A stretch of 64,000 nucleotides of DNA from Meloidogyne chitwoodi (taxonomy: Eukaryota; Nematoda; Chromadorea; Rhabditida; Meloidogynidae), in contig JACZZP010000018.1 in assembly GCA_015183035.1 (NCBI GenBank), positions 1,798,001-1,862,000 of the forward strand. The letters are read 5' to 3'. The first letter of the stretch is position 1. Every line of letters begins with the position of its first letter. A model generated the notes under the pieces. It had not been told where the DNA came from. It searched no databases and saw only the letters and a program-made list of their open reading frames with translations. The position numbers were made by a program, and so were the translations under genes. Positions 21,688 through 32,976 of the stretch are shown here, one piece after another.

Positions 21688-22878
21688 TAGAGCTAGGAAC
21701 GGGAACGGGTCCCGATCCCGTTTCCCGGTTTCCCGGTCCTTTTTCCCGGCTTTTTTTGAGTCACCGGGATGAAAACGGGATCGGGAATACCCGGTTTTCC
21801 CGGTTCGGGTCCCGGCCGGTCAACTTTCAATTCCCGTTTCCCGTTCCCGATCCCGGACATTTTTGCACCGGGAAACCGGGAATAATATTTTAATTAAATT
21901 GTTTTAGTTTGGCGCAAATTTTTTAGTTTGGCGTTACGTTTCTTACATAAAAGCGAAATAGAGTCTAATTTTAGAACAAATATAAATGTTTAATAATCAA
22001 AAATAAAATTAACCACGTATTATTGATGGTCTTAAAAAAAGATTTATTTCAAAAGAGACAGACAAATAATTCCAAAAATATTTAAAATTTATAATTCCTT
22101 TTAACAGACTTCATTCAATTTTAACTTTTGTCGATCCGAGATTCAAACACAGTTGTTCAGATGATCGAATTTTATTTCTTGCAAGGGTCACCAATTGGAT
22201 TTTAGAGGAAGAAACTAAAGTAAAATTATTCAATTTTTGACGGAATTAATTCTTTATATTTAAAATATTGAATTAGAAGACGAGCTTGAATGTTTGAGTC
22301 CAGTTGCCAAACAATCACTTACATTTTTTGATGTTTTAGAAGTTGCTAGTTCTAGTAAATGTACAGTTTCTTAAGAAAACAAAGAAATAGAACAGGGGAT
22401 AAAAATTTATTCGGAAGTGCCGAGTTTGGATCCAAGAGCGAACCCATTAGATTGGTGGAGAGAAAATGAGATGACATTCCAGAAATTGGCTTTAATCGCT
22501 CGTCGCTTCCTTACGGCACCTGCTACCAGTGTTGCTAGTGAACATTGTTCAGTACCGCGCGTGATACTTACGATTATAAGAGATCAAGTTTAACTCCTGA
22601 GACTGCAGAAATGATTATATTTCTGAACAAAGCTATTCCATCACTCAATTACATTTATTAAATCTTATATTGATATGATTATAAACATTTTTCAATTTTT
22701 TATACTGTTTTTAAAAAAATTAAATTTCCCGGTTTCCCGGTCGGGACCCGGTCTTTTTTTGACCGGGAAAAAAAGTGAACGGGAATTCCCGGTTTTCCCG
22801 GTCCCGGGTCCCTCCCGGTCGTTCCATTCTTAAATTTCCCGTTTCCCGGTCCCGGTTTTTTCAAAATTCCTAGCTCTA
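21688..22878 (+). mobile_element. hAT transposon, 1.19 kb, internally deleted
   Basis: The terminal inverted repeat TAGAGCTAGGAA at 21688 matches TTCCTAGCTCTA ending at 22878. Both sides are flanked by the same 8 bases, ATATTAAT (21680-21687 and 22879-22886), a perfect hAT-type target-site duplication. Both subterminal regions are rich in CCCGGTTTCCCGGT-type repeats, typical transposase-binding arrays. The middle carries decayed transposase. Confidence 0.95.
22090..22660 (+). pseudogene. hAT transposase C-terminal remnant
   Basis: Around 22410-22560 one frame gives VPSLDPRANPLDWWRENE, TFQKLALIARRFL and [11 protein letters not shown], the hAT dimerisation region (LDWW, then PATS-x-xSE). Upstream at 22115-22215 a frame reads LTFVDPRFKHSCSDDRIL, also typical. 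Stops and frame changes interrupt it. Confidence 0.85.
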
Positions 22879-23021
22879 ATATTAATACAAATTTTTACAA
22901 ATTACCAAAAGACAAAATGTCCTTATAGCAAAAAATGACAAAAACGGAAATGAGAATGTTTGAGTATTGTAATTGTTTTTTTTAATAAATTTTAAACATT
23001 TTAATTAAAAAAGTTTTTTAG

Positions 23022-25044
23022 ATGGGAAAGAAACGAAAATTTAATGAAGAAGAAGAATTTAATGATTATTCAACTACAAATGGTTATCTACTTTATACTG
23101 AATCATTAAAAAAATTGGATTATATTGATCAATTTAATCAATTTCGTTCAAATTTGTGTTCAGATGAGGAAATTGAATTTAATTCTCTTAAAAGACTTTA
23201 TGATTTTTTTAATATGAATGTTGACAAGGTTTTTATTTAATTTTATTAATTTTATAAATTCATTTTTTAAATTTTAGCCAAAATTTATGTCGCAAATTGG
23301 TCCTCTTTGTGATATAAAATTTGTTACAAATATTCTTTGGCGTTATAAATGTACTTTAAATCAAACTGATTTGTTAATTTTTGATCTTTTAAATTTCTTA
23401 GAAAATCAAATGTTTCTTGATTTTAGGTTTTCTTTATTTAAATTATTAAAAATCTTTTTCAAGTTTAATTTCTCCAATTGTTTTTGGTGAACGTTCCAAA
23501 AAGTATTACGGCGATTTGGTTAAATATGGACACATTTTACACAGAAAATTGACTTGTGAACAGGTTTTTTTACTGGAGAGTTTGGATTTTTAATTTTTTA
23601 CCTCTAGGTTTTAGAATATTTTGATCAAAAAATAATGTGGAATACTTTAATTAAAATGACAAGATTTCATCATAAAAAGGCCAAAAGAAACAGAAGAGTA
23701 ATAAAAATTGATGAAAGGTGTTATGATCCACGTTTTGTTTTGCGTTCTCTTTTACAAATTGTTAAAATGGATTTCAAGGTTTTTTTTTAATAAATTTTTT
23801 ATTTATTTCCTCTCCAGTTTAATTGTAAAACAATGGTAACATCAAATGCCCTTTCTTTTTGCTTTGCCTCAACAAGTTTTTATGATGAAACACTTCGTTC
23901 ACTTGCTTATTCATTTTTACAACATTTTCAAAGGAGAATGAAACAACAAAATGAACGTTTTCATCAAAAATTACTTTATGCATTTTTTATTGATTTTTTC
24001 AAAAATAGTATTTCTTCAGTAAATCAGAGGGTTTGCCCATGTAAATATTTTTAATTAATTAATTTTTAATTGTGAGAAATAAATTCTGATTTTTTAATTA
24101 AATAAACTTGATTTCTTTTTAAAGTTTGTAAACTTAAGTTTGCAAAGTTTATTTTTAATTCAATACTTGTTTGTTTATTAATGTTTGTGTGTTTTGATTT
24201 CAAGTTTATTTTTTAAATTCAAATTTTTTTATTTTTCAGTTGTTAGCCAATTTTTTGCCAGATATTCAAAAATTGCTCTAACGCCAATTGATCCTTTATA
24301 TTCACCTTTAACTTCTTTTTTTATTCAAAAACCTTCAATGGATTTAGAATCTATACCAGAATTTTATAAATTATTTTTTAGTTCATCTTGTGAACATTTT
24401 AAAGATGAAAGACGTTGGATACTTAGACTTATTGATGATTCTATTTTGGATGCTAAAGATTTTCAAGCGTTAGGAAAAGTGTAAGAGATAAATTTAATCA
24501 AATTTTTTTTAATTTTTAAGTTATGCAATAGAATCTTTTATGGCTATTTTCTGCACTCCAATGGCCGATTTATGGAATAAATTACTTTTAATTAAAATTT
24601 TTCGTTCTTGTATTGAACTTCAAGCAAAGGATCTGTTTATACGATTAAATTTTGATATATGGCTAGCAAATGCAATTTTGGTATTTTATTATTTATTATT
24701 ATTTTTTGTTTTTAGCACCCTAGAACAACAATAATGGAGAAATTAGAATTAACTTCAATTTTTCTAGAAATGATTAATCAATTAAAAAAGGGATTTAATG
24801 AATTTACAAATAACAAAGAAGAAAATAATGGCAAAATTTTGATAAATTCTGAGAGGAGAAAATTGTTATTATTAGTTAAATTGAGAATAAATACTAAAAA
24901 GGTTGGGAATTTTTTTTAATTAGAAAAATTTTTTAGATAATTGAACATCTAAAAACTGATTTACGTTTTGATATTGAAAGGGATATAAATAAAAGGGATG
25001 AACTTATTAATTTATTACAAAATAATGAATTAATTAAAACTTAA
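23022..25044 (+). CDS. URB1/NPA1-like ribosome biogenesis protein, C-terminal region
   Basis: From ATG 23022 (MGKKRKFNEEEEFNDYSTTN) about nine exons run to TAA 25044. The recognisable part is 24236-24480, with SQFFARYSKIALTPIDPLYS, LTSFFIQKPSMDLESIPEFY, LFFSSSCEHFKDERRWILRL and DDSILDAKDFQAL, the conserved C-terminal block of nucleolar pre-ribosomal-associated protein 1 (URB1), needed for early 60S assembly. The exons before it (for example KIDERCYDPRFVLRSLLQIV, 23700-23770) look like its helical region. At about 590 residues it is far shorter than the roughly 2000 of URB1 elsewhere; divergence, or a split gene, could explain this. One intron and the 3' flank share an AAGTTTATTTTT-rich repeat. 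Confidence 0.75.
24060..24235. repeat. AT-rich interspersed repeat, intronic copy
   Basis: AATTCTGATTTTTTAATTAA, AAACTTGATTT, TTTGTAAACTTAAG, then AAGTTTATTTTTAATTCAAT and TTTGTGTGTTTTGATTTCAA. The same order of motifs recurs just past the gene at about 25185-25345. Confidence 0.6.
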
Positions 25045-25089
25045 TTTTTAATTAAAAAATTTAATTTGTTGTTAATTTTATTATTTATG

Positions 25090-25345
25090 TTGTTGTTTTC
25101 TAGTTTATAAATTTTAAAAACTTTGTTTTTAAGTTTGTAATATTTAAACTTGTTTTTAAGTTTGAATATTTAAACTTTAGAAGGAAATTCTGATTTTTTT
25201 AAATTAAATAAACTTTTTTCAGGTTTGTAAAAAAGTTTATTTTTAATTCAATGTTTATTTGTTTTATTAAAGTTTGTGTTTTTCAAAGAAAGTTTATTTT
25301 TCGTGTTTTTACAACATTAATATTCTGATTTCAAGTTTATTTTAT
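25090..25345. repeat. AT-rich interspersed repeat, 3'-flank copy
   Basis: Diverged copy of the repeat in the URB1-like gene's intron at 24060-24235, lying between the URB1-like and MRPL24 stop codons; the first part has iterated AAACTTGTTTTTAAGTTTG. Confidence 0.6.
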
Positions 25346-25366
25346 TAAACAAAACTATTTAAATAA

Positions 25367-26967
25367 TTAATACCAATAAGTGCGTTTTTCATATATTTTT
25401 TCTCTCCTTTCTAATCCCATTTCTTTCTCAATTTCTTCTTCAAATGTTTGCAATTTTGGCTCATAAGTAGACAACAAAACTATATTTGCTGGAGTATCTT
25501 TTCCTTCAACTTCTTAAATTTATTTTAATTAAATGAATATTTTTTAAATTAATAAATTATAGAAAACACCAACAGGGGAAATTAATTACTAAATTAACAA
25601 TAAAAAAATAAATTTTTAGCCTGGACAATTTGTCAACCCGCAGGACCCTTAGAATAGTCTAGGGATTATAATTATCAAAAAAGAAGCACGACCTTCTCCC
25701 CGATCTATAAAAAATATTAAAAAAAAAATAAACCAATATAATCTTCAGGAGTTTTGTATTCATAAGTGCGTTGTGCTGTTTGTGGTAATGGAATATGATA
25801 ACCTGTACGTGTACTCACTCGAACATATTCTGTTTTTTCTTCATTTAAAATCCATTTTGCAGTACAGGTTTCACTTTAAATTTTATTTTATTTAGGTAAT
25901 TTAAATAAATAATATACTTGTCATTTGGGTCAATTAATTTAACTTCTCCTTTATGAACAAAAAGAGGTTGTTCAGTCAATAATGTAATTTGAGATATTCC
26001 ATATTCCTCCATATATTCCTTAGGCATTGTATTAACTACTTTTGTATGAAGACCTTCGACAAAAACTGCATTTTCTTCTTTTATTGTATGAGAGACAACA
26101 CCCTTTTTGCCTTTATCTGCTCCAACCATAACTTGAACCTAAAATTAAAATTTCACATTTTTCTAAAAAAATACCCTAAAAACGTCCTTCTCAAAATAAA
26201 AGCTTAAGCTAAATTTTATAAATAAACCTGATCGCCAGCAAAAATTGTCCATTCCTCGGCAGGAATTGCTGGTATAATCTTCCTTCCTTTGTGAAAGAAT
26301 TTTTTAGTAAATAATGAATTTTTATGATCCCTCTCGCGCATAAGAATTTCATTAAATTGTTCAGGTTCCCAACTTCTTTTTGCTTGTTTAATTCTAGCGC
26401 CATCATCAAAAGTTTTTATTAAAGGCTTATAGTCATCCGGAGGAACACTTAAAAAATAAATTAGAAAAAATAATAAAAAAAACCTCCATCTAATAACCGG
26501 CGGAGCACCAAATCTATTATCATATACCTTCATAGGTACAGTCCTTTTCATTCTCTCAATATAAACCTAAAATATAATTAAATTGTTAAATCTCCGAAAA
26601 AAAAACAAGGTGAAAATAAATTTCCGGAAAGTTTTATATATTCCGGAAAATAAAAATAAATTTCCGGAGTGAGTTTTATATATTCCGGAAAATAAAAATA
26701 AATTCCGGAAAGTTTTATATATTCCGGAGTTTTATATATTCCGGAAACTAAAAATAATTTCCGGAAAGTTTTATATATTCCGGAAAATAAAAATAAATTT
26801 CCGGAAAGTTTTATATATTCCGGAAAATAAAAATAAATTCCGGAAAGTTTTATATATTCCGGAAACAAATTACTACTAAAAAATTAAAAAACCTTGGGCA
26901 TATGTCTAGCATAATCAAGATCAACATAAGTTCGTCTAGGAGCTGATAAAATAATTGTTTTAAACAT
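25367..26967 (-). CDS. mrpl-24: Mitochondrial ribosomal protein L24 (uL24m)
   Basis: Starts MFKTIILSAPRRTYVDLDYA at 26967. The key part is a KOW motif, TIFAGDQVQVMVGADKGKKG (split by an intron at 26137-26224), followed by VVSHTIKEENAVFVEGLHTK, where KOW proteins bind rRNA. Continues with QPLFVHKGEVKLIDP, ETCTAKWILNEEKTEYVRVS, TGYHIPLP, and ends LERREKIYEKRTYWY at 25367. About 265 residues, like metazoan MRPL24, a component near the exit tunnel of the mitochondrial large subunit. One intron (26560-26890) is filled by a TTCCGG minisatellite. Confidence 0.92.
26593..26872. repeat. TTCCGGAAA minisatellite in MRPL24 intron
   Basis: Seven or eight copies of a roughly 40-bp unit alternating TTCCGGAAAATAAAAATAAA and TTTCCGGAAAGTTTTATATA, with a shortened unit near 26710-26735. 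TTCCGGAA is itself palindromic. Any reading frame through it is an artefact. Confidence 0.9.
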
Positions 26968-27193
26968 TTTCTACAAATTAATTAAATTGATTTAAAATGA
27001 ATAATAAAATACAAAAAATGTAAAAAAATCATATTAAAAATTAAACAAATTTTTCAATCTTTTTATTTAAAAAAAAGCTAATATATAAATTTAATCTTTT
27101 GAAATAAGGGAAAAAAGAACCAAAAAATAAAGTGACTTTAAAAAAATAAAAGAAAAAATATTATACATATAAAATAATTAATTTTTATTTAAT

Positions 27194-28696
27194 TCAACCC
27201 AATCCAACATCCAAACACATCATTACAAGAAAACCGATAATTGCAAAAGCAGAAGCCATTTTTCCATTTCCATGAGAACACGCTTCTGGGATTATTGAAT
27301 CAAAAACCTTTAAAAAAATATTTATTTAAAAAATAAAAAATATTAAATTAACCACATAAATCATTGCCCCAGCAGCAAAACTTAGCGCATAAGGAAGAAT
27401 AGCTTCCATTAAAAGAACTGCAGAAGATCCTAAAAGAGCAGCTAAAGGTTCTACCATACCACTTAATTGACCATAAAGAAAGGCACGAAATGGTGAATAT
27501 CCAAAACTGGCAAGTGGTAAAGAGACTGCTAGACCTTTACAAAAAAGAAAATTAGAAAAATTTTGAGGAAAATTTTTCCTAAAATTGAAAAAAATCCAAA
27601 AAATAGAGAGGAATGAGCAAAAAGCTCCAAAGAATAAATCAACAAACCTTCAGGAAAATTCTGCAAGCCAATACCCAACGCAAGATTGAAGGCTTTCTCA
27701 AACGTTGCTGCGGGGGTTTTTCCAATAGATCCAAAGCCAATACCAACAGCCAAACCCTCAGGGAAGTTGTGAACTGTCACGGCCATTATGAGCATTAAAA
27801 TTCGTCGCCACGAAACCAATAATTCAGAATTTTGAGCAGAAGAAGGGCGAAGAGCATTATTCGACTCTGCCAAAGTATTTTCTGTTCTTTTAGGCAATAT
27901 TGTTACATTATTTTGGTCATTTGATGATAGTGCTTTTCTGGAAGTTTGTTGTGTTGTTCTCTTTCGCAAACCTTCATCCATTATTCTTTTGCTGAAACTC
28001 GGGTGACTAATAGAATTTTTTTTAAACAGAGCTTTTCAGAAAAAAGTTAGTTAAACCCTTTTTAATTATTCATATTTCAAAATAATCTCCCAACGTCATA
28101 TTACCCGAGTTTCAAGAAGATAGGAAAGAAAATATTAAAAATAAAAACCTTGGATCGCAAGAAGAACCATCCTCTTCAATTGAAGAAATTCCTCCCCCTT
28201 GACTAGAGTTTACAATGAGAACTTCTGTTTGATTTGAGTTTGTAGGAGTGGGGATAACTTCTTTAGAAGAAAAAACTTCTAATATTGAAAGTTCAGCACC
28301 AACACAACTTTAATTTAAATTATAAAAGCTTCTTGTTTAAATAAAAACCTTGGTATCATTTTGTCGGAGAAAAAGACAAAAATTGCTCCAAAAGCAAATC
28401 CAACCGAAACAGGTATAAAAGCCAAAGCACCCAATTGAGCTTCAGAAATTTCAATTGCAGGAGCTAATAATGACCAAAATGAAGCGGCTGTCATTACCCC
28501 TCCTGCAAAACCAAGACTAGCATCTAAAATAGTTGTTCCACGTTGTCTGTCTGATGGAAGCACAAAAACTAAATTTTTAACATTTTTGGAGATAAAAAAC
28601 AATACAAAAACCCAAAGCAGCGCCTAGAGCGGTCACTCCCCATGTGAAAAAGGAAGCAATCAACGATTGTAGAATTGGATCATAGCTTTGAATCAT
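27194..28696 (-). CDS. ZIP family zinc transporter (SLC39A11/ZIP11 type)
   Basis: Starts [20 protein letters not shown] (28696), as in ZIP11. Membrane segments follow: [40 protein letters not shown], a Ser/Asn-rich cytoplasmic loop over 27840-28270, then [17 protein letters not shown] (27720-27800) and [20 protein letters not shown], the paired HNxPEG/QNxPEG metal-binding helices, [16 protein letters not shown], and [20 protein letters not shown], ending [13 protein letters not shown]. About 350 residues. ZIP11 moves zinc into the cytosol, in animals mainly at Golgi or nuclear membranes. The loop-coding exon is bordered by an intron with a small inverted-repeat element. Confidence 0.92.
27994..28113. 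repeat. Small inverted-repeat element in ZIP11 intron
   Basis: GAAACTCGGGT at 27994 is exactly inverted as ACCCGAGTTTC ending at 28113; 120 bp in total. Confidence 0.5.
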
Positions 28697-29120
28697 TATG
28701 TAGAACTAAATTTTAGTGAAGATTAAAAAAATTATTCGGATGAGAAAAGCAATAATTAGCCAGCAATGGATCTTTTCAAAATTTCAAATTTAGTCGATTT
28801 TCCGTAAAAATGCCTACAAAGACAAAACACTGACTCTAACATTCAAACGGAAAGAAAAGAGAAAACGAGGAAAGACATCGAATGCTATGCATGCATAACT
28901 TTTGAGTCAAAAATGGTTTATCTAATCAAAACTCGACCAGAAGTGATTTTACAAAAAACTCAAATTACTCCACAAAAGAAAGTCAATGGTGCTCAATCAA
29001 TTCCTATCTAATCATCGGATAAATGTATAAGAAAAAAATCATCATTTTTATAAATTAAATATTTTAAATAAAATCTCATAAATATCTATAACAAAATGAG
29101 ATATTTGTCAAAGTCATCAT
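28697..29120. other. Intergenic region
   Basis: Spacer upstream of the ZIP11 start and downstream of the unknown gene at 29121. No gene seen. Confidence 0.4.
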
Positions 29121-29819
29121 TCAGAGTTTGAAAAACTCATATGGAATAACCTCCAAGATGTCGTTGAACCCCGTTATCGCAACCGATAAGATAGTAGGCA
29201 ATACTTGATAACGCAGCCACTCCCCGTTATTATCAAACGCAAGTTTGCCAGCAGGATCGAAAAAGAACCACGGCATATTGGCTTTCATAAAGTCTCGAGA
29301 AGCATAGAGAGTAGTCCATTCCGCGAATTTAAATACATTAGAAAATGGAGTTGCTTCGCCACCACATCCAACCTAAAAAATCAAGTAATTTTATGAAAAG
29401 AAAAAGCGGGAATTCAAAACAAATTTGTAAAGGTAATTAAGACGCCTGGCAAAATTTCTATTTGTTACATTTTACATTATAACGTAAAATTCTGGTACAC
29501 AATATACTTGAACTTAAGACTAAACTGACAAAATACTTCCAAAAAATTGATCTTTCAAGATATTTTAAAAAATTAAACAAACCAATGCATTTGAAACTCG
29601 TTGTTTGCCTGCATCATCTACATTCAAGAAGTCCAACACAACCACAGGGTCAGAGTCAGTAAACACCTGGGAAGTAAGCCATTTGGAAAAATCGTCCCCC
29701 ATTTTGAGTTCCTCCGAAATCTTTTTTGGAGTAAACACCGGACACGACGTTCTAAAAATAATTAAATATAATACTATATATTGTTAAAAAACAAACGTCA
29801 AAAACTTTGAAGAAAGCAT
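29121..29819 (-). CDS. Unknown nematode protein, paralog 1 of 2
   Basis: Not recognised. Three exons: MLSSKFLT at 29819; then SCPVFTPKKISEELKMGDDF, VVVLDFLNVDDAGKQ and VSNAL (29585-29752); then VGCGGEATPFSNVFKFAEWT, RDFMKANMPWFFFDPAGK and LEVIPYEFFKL to TGA at 29121. About 145 residues, no signal peptide, no membrane segment. It is clearly homologous to the plus-strand gene at 34974-35674: same three-exon layout, CPxFTPKxI, DxMxANxPWxFxxPxG and VIPxEFFK in common. Even the first intron starts alike, GTTTGTTTTTTAACAAT, in both. Intracellular by appearance; function unknown. Confidence 0.75.
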
Positions 29820-29981
29820 TTTTGAATGCGTTAAGTAAATATTTTCTAATAAAGTGTCTGAAATGTAAAATTATTAGGAAAAAATATTTTTATCGATTAA
29901 AAAAGGGAAAAGTTAAGAAGACTAAAAATAACGCAAAAACTGACCAACTTAAATAACAAAAATTGATTGGAAATATTTTTT

Positions 29982-30033
29982 AGACAAAATGCCAATTTTT
30001 CAAATTTTCCCTATTTTCTTAGGCATTTTGTCT
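29982..30033. other. Hairpin in divergent promoter region
   Basis: AGACAAAATGCC and GGCATTTTGTCT form a perfect 12-bp stem with a 28-base loop between the divergent starts of the unknown gene (29819) and the SMARCE1-like gene (30226). Confidence 0.45.
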
Positions 30034-30225
30034 TTAAAGTTTGTCAAAGTGGAAAATACTAAATACCCTCTACACTTTTTGTCATTCCCAATCATAGTAT
30101 TGGACTTTCGTTTGTAATTCACAAAAAAGTCAATAATTTTGCTTTCTAACATAAATTTCTAAAAAATTCTTTTATTTTTAGTTGTTAATAATTATTATAT
30201 TCTTTTTATAATAAAATTGTCACAG

Positions 30226-31695
30226 ATGAGAACGAGGTTTATTTTTCAATTTAATTTTAAAAATGTAAATAATTTTTTAGAAAATCTACTCCAAATATTT
30301 CAACTAGGTTAAGAGATGAAAATGCTCCTAAAATGCCTATGAATGCTTATAGTCGTTATTTTAAAGCATCTACTAGCAATATCAAAAGAGAAGGAAAATC
30401 TACAAGAGAAATAAGCAGTAGATTAGCCAAGCAATGGGCATTAATGAGTGAACAAGAAAAGAAGGTTTTTCTTTAATTATTTATTTTGAATTTGTTTAGA
30501 AGGGGCCATTGACCATTTAAAAGGTTAAATTAGTATCAGAGATCAATCTGAGTCTGGATCAAGGTCTGAGGGTTTTTCCAATGTCTAAAATCCAGTACCA
30601 TTAATTTTTTGAGTTTTCTGGGTTTTTCTTTCAATTAAAGTCACCCAAATGACTATTTTAATTTATTTAATTTGATATTTTTAGCCATATTATGATGAAT
30701 ATAATCAAGAAAGGGACGTTTATTACGAAAAATTAAATGAATATAAAGAGACTGATCAATACAAGGAATTTCAAAGTTTGTCCAAATTCAAAATATTTTA
30801 GCTTAAATTTTCAGAAAGAAAATCAGAAAAAAAGAAACAATCAAGGCTGAGCCGTTTAAGTACAAATGTTTGTTTTATTTATAATTTAAAATTATTAAAA
30901 AAATTTTAAGGTAAATTCAGAAAAAAGTTCAAGTTCTATGGCTGTTAAAGTTCCAAACACAATTCCGATTTTTTCTCGGGAATTTCTTGAATATAACAAA
31001 AGTATTTTTTAATTATTATTTTTAATTAGTAAACAAATATTTAAAAATATTTAGAACAAGAAAATATTCTCAAAACTCTACGAATTCAAAAGAATAATAT
31101 CACTGATGAATGTCACCACATTTCTGAACATTGTGACTTTACACGTGAACAAATAAAATATTTAAATGAGGATATTTTACAAAAACAAAATTATTGTGAT
31201 CAATTGGACGTAATTGAAAGGTTTTGCTTTATTAAGAATTTGGTTAAGGCATTCATTTAATTTTTGTGCAAAAGATTTAATTTTAGACATCATTTAAACA
31301 CATTTATAGGAATAAAAAAGAGGTAAAAAATAAGTTCCTCTGTAGCACAGTCGGTAGAGCTCCCGATTTTGGGAGTGGCAAGAGTTCGATACCTCTTAGT
31401 ATTTGCATTTTAATTTTTCTCTATTAGATTCATAGGACATAAACTCAATCGAAAAATTTTATTTAAACAATTTTTTAAAATTTTAATTTTTAGAAAAACA
31501 AAAGAAGAAATTTTGGACGCTTTAGAAAAAACTAATTTATTGGATTCCTTAAAAATAGAAAAGCAAATCGTTACTTTTGAAGAAATTATTGCTAAACTTG
31601 AAGAAGTTTCTCAATCACCAACAAAAAATACAAAAATATTATCTGATGTACGTGAAGCACTCCACAAGGTTCAATTCGACTTTTCAGTTATTTAA
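30226..31695 (+). CDS. swsn-3: SMARCE1/BAF57-like HMG-box subunit of SWI/SNF
   Basis: A tiny first exon (MRTR) joins in phase to KSTPNISTRLRDENAPKMPM. An HMG box follows: PMNAYSRYFKASTSNIKREG, REISSRLAKQWALMSEQEKK, then YYDEYNQERDVYYEKLNEYK. After it come IPIFSREFLEYNK, and a coiled region NITDECHHISEHCDFTREQI and TKEEILDALEKTNLLDSLKI, ending LHKVQFDFSVI. HMG box plus the ECHHISEH-type coiled coil is the layout of SMARCE1 (BAF57), a DNA-binding accessory subunit of SWI/SNF remodelers. About 290 residues. A tRNA-like sequence lies in the intron before the last exon. Confidence 0.82.
31334..31400 (+). repeat. tRNA-like sequence, intronic
   Basis: CTGTAGCACAGTCGGTAGAG (A-box/D-arm) and AGAGTTCGATACCTCT (B-box/T-arm) at tRNA distance; the acceptor stem pairs poorly. 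Sense, in an intron of the SMARCE1-like gene. Confidence 0.5.
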
Positions 31696-31807
31696 ATTTT
31701 TTTCAAAATTTTAAAAATGTCAGAGAATTTATTTATTAATTTGACGCTTTAAATACATTTTTTGAGTTTTATATAATTTTATAAACAAAAAATAACTTTT
31801 TCTTTCT

Positions 31808-32717
31808 TCAATTCTGACGAAGTGCTGCCAAACGTTTAGATAATTCGTCATTGTCTGTCACAGCAGCTTTTGTACCTCCAGGCGCTTCCACTTGTGCTGC
31901 AGGCATTTCCATTCCAAGTTCTAGTCTGAAAAGTGTTGGGAGAGTGTAAATTATGTTTTGAGTAACAAGTGCCCCTTATTTAATTTGCTTACCCTGCTTT
32001 GTCTGCCGCTTCTTGAATTAGAGAATCCACTTCATGTTGTGGAGCATTTAAAGTTGTGGTTGCACTCATTGAACCTTCCATTGTCGCTGATTGGACATCA
32101 AGATCCTCAAAATCTTTCTCAAATCGGTCCATAAGGTTTTGAACTTTTTCCAAATTCATTGATTTCATAGCCGATTCCATTGCTTTTACAACTAAAAAGT
32201 TTTAAGTGAATAAGTGTCAAGAAATATACTTTTATAACAAACCTCCTTGCATACTCGTGGTAACACGTTTTTGTGTAGCTGCGGTTTGTACACTAAAAAT
32301 TGAAAATAAGTATTAAAAAAGTTTCAATTAACCGTGCAGCAACAGCGTCAATCCGTGCAGACATACGCAAATAATTGAGTGACTCATTCTTTTTACGAAT
32401 AGCATTCTCCGCATGTACTTGTGCCACTTCTCTGTTTCCTTTCTTTAAAAAGTGATTTGTTTATTATGTCTTGAGATTTCAGTGGATGTTACGGAATGAA
32501 AAAACGGGAAAACTATAATGAGGGCCAGTAATAATTAAAGCATAAAACAACCTTTAATGCATTGGTCAATTTCAATTTTTCTTCTTTTTCCATTTTTTCA
32601 CATTTCTTTGCATTCCTCGAAAGTTCTTTAGCAGCAAAACGAAGATTAAAAAGATGATCTTAAATATAAAATTAAAAATATTTTAAAAATAAAAAACAAA
32701 CTGTCCAAGGCAGACAT
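31808..32717 (-). CDS. CHMP1B, ESCRT-III protein
   Basis: Starts [20 protein letters not shown], with a 16-base coding first exon, then [80 protein letters not shown] and a C-terminal [15 protein letters not shown], the MIT-interacting motif. About 195 residues, as usual for CHMP1/Did2. It is a late ESCRT-III subunit that recruits Vps4 at endosomes and at sites of membrane scission. Convergent with the SMARCE1-like gene, 112 bp apart. Confidence 0.95.
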
Positions 32718-32976
32718 TAAAAAAATGTTTCTTGAAATTTAAATATTTGTTATATCAAAATATCTGAAATTTGAAGAATAAAGAAAAAGATATTGACCTC
32801 AAACTTGTGCGATAAATTACTGATGATTAATCATGGTATAGATGGGCGCAATAGGTTTTTGCGTTAAATGTTGGAGTTTCGGCCTCTCTTGACTCTTGCG
32901 CATGGCCGATTTGTAGCAGGCTGTCTATCGCGCAATAGTAAGTATATCAAAGGCAAAGAATTAGAGATAAAAGGAA

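Noticed and set aside
26578..26868. 96-residue frame with IYFYFPEYIKLSG repeats
   Set aside because: It lies wholly within the TTCCGG minisatellite in an MRPL24 intron, flanked by splice sites.
31334..31400. A functional tRNA gene in the SMARCE1-like intron
   Set aside because: A- and B-box words are good, but acceptor-stem pairing and a standard anticodon arm are not evident, so I list it as tRNA-like only.
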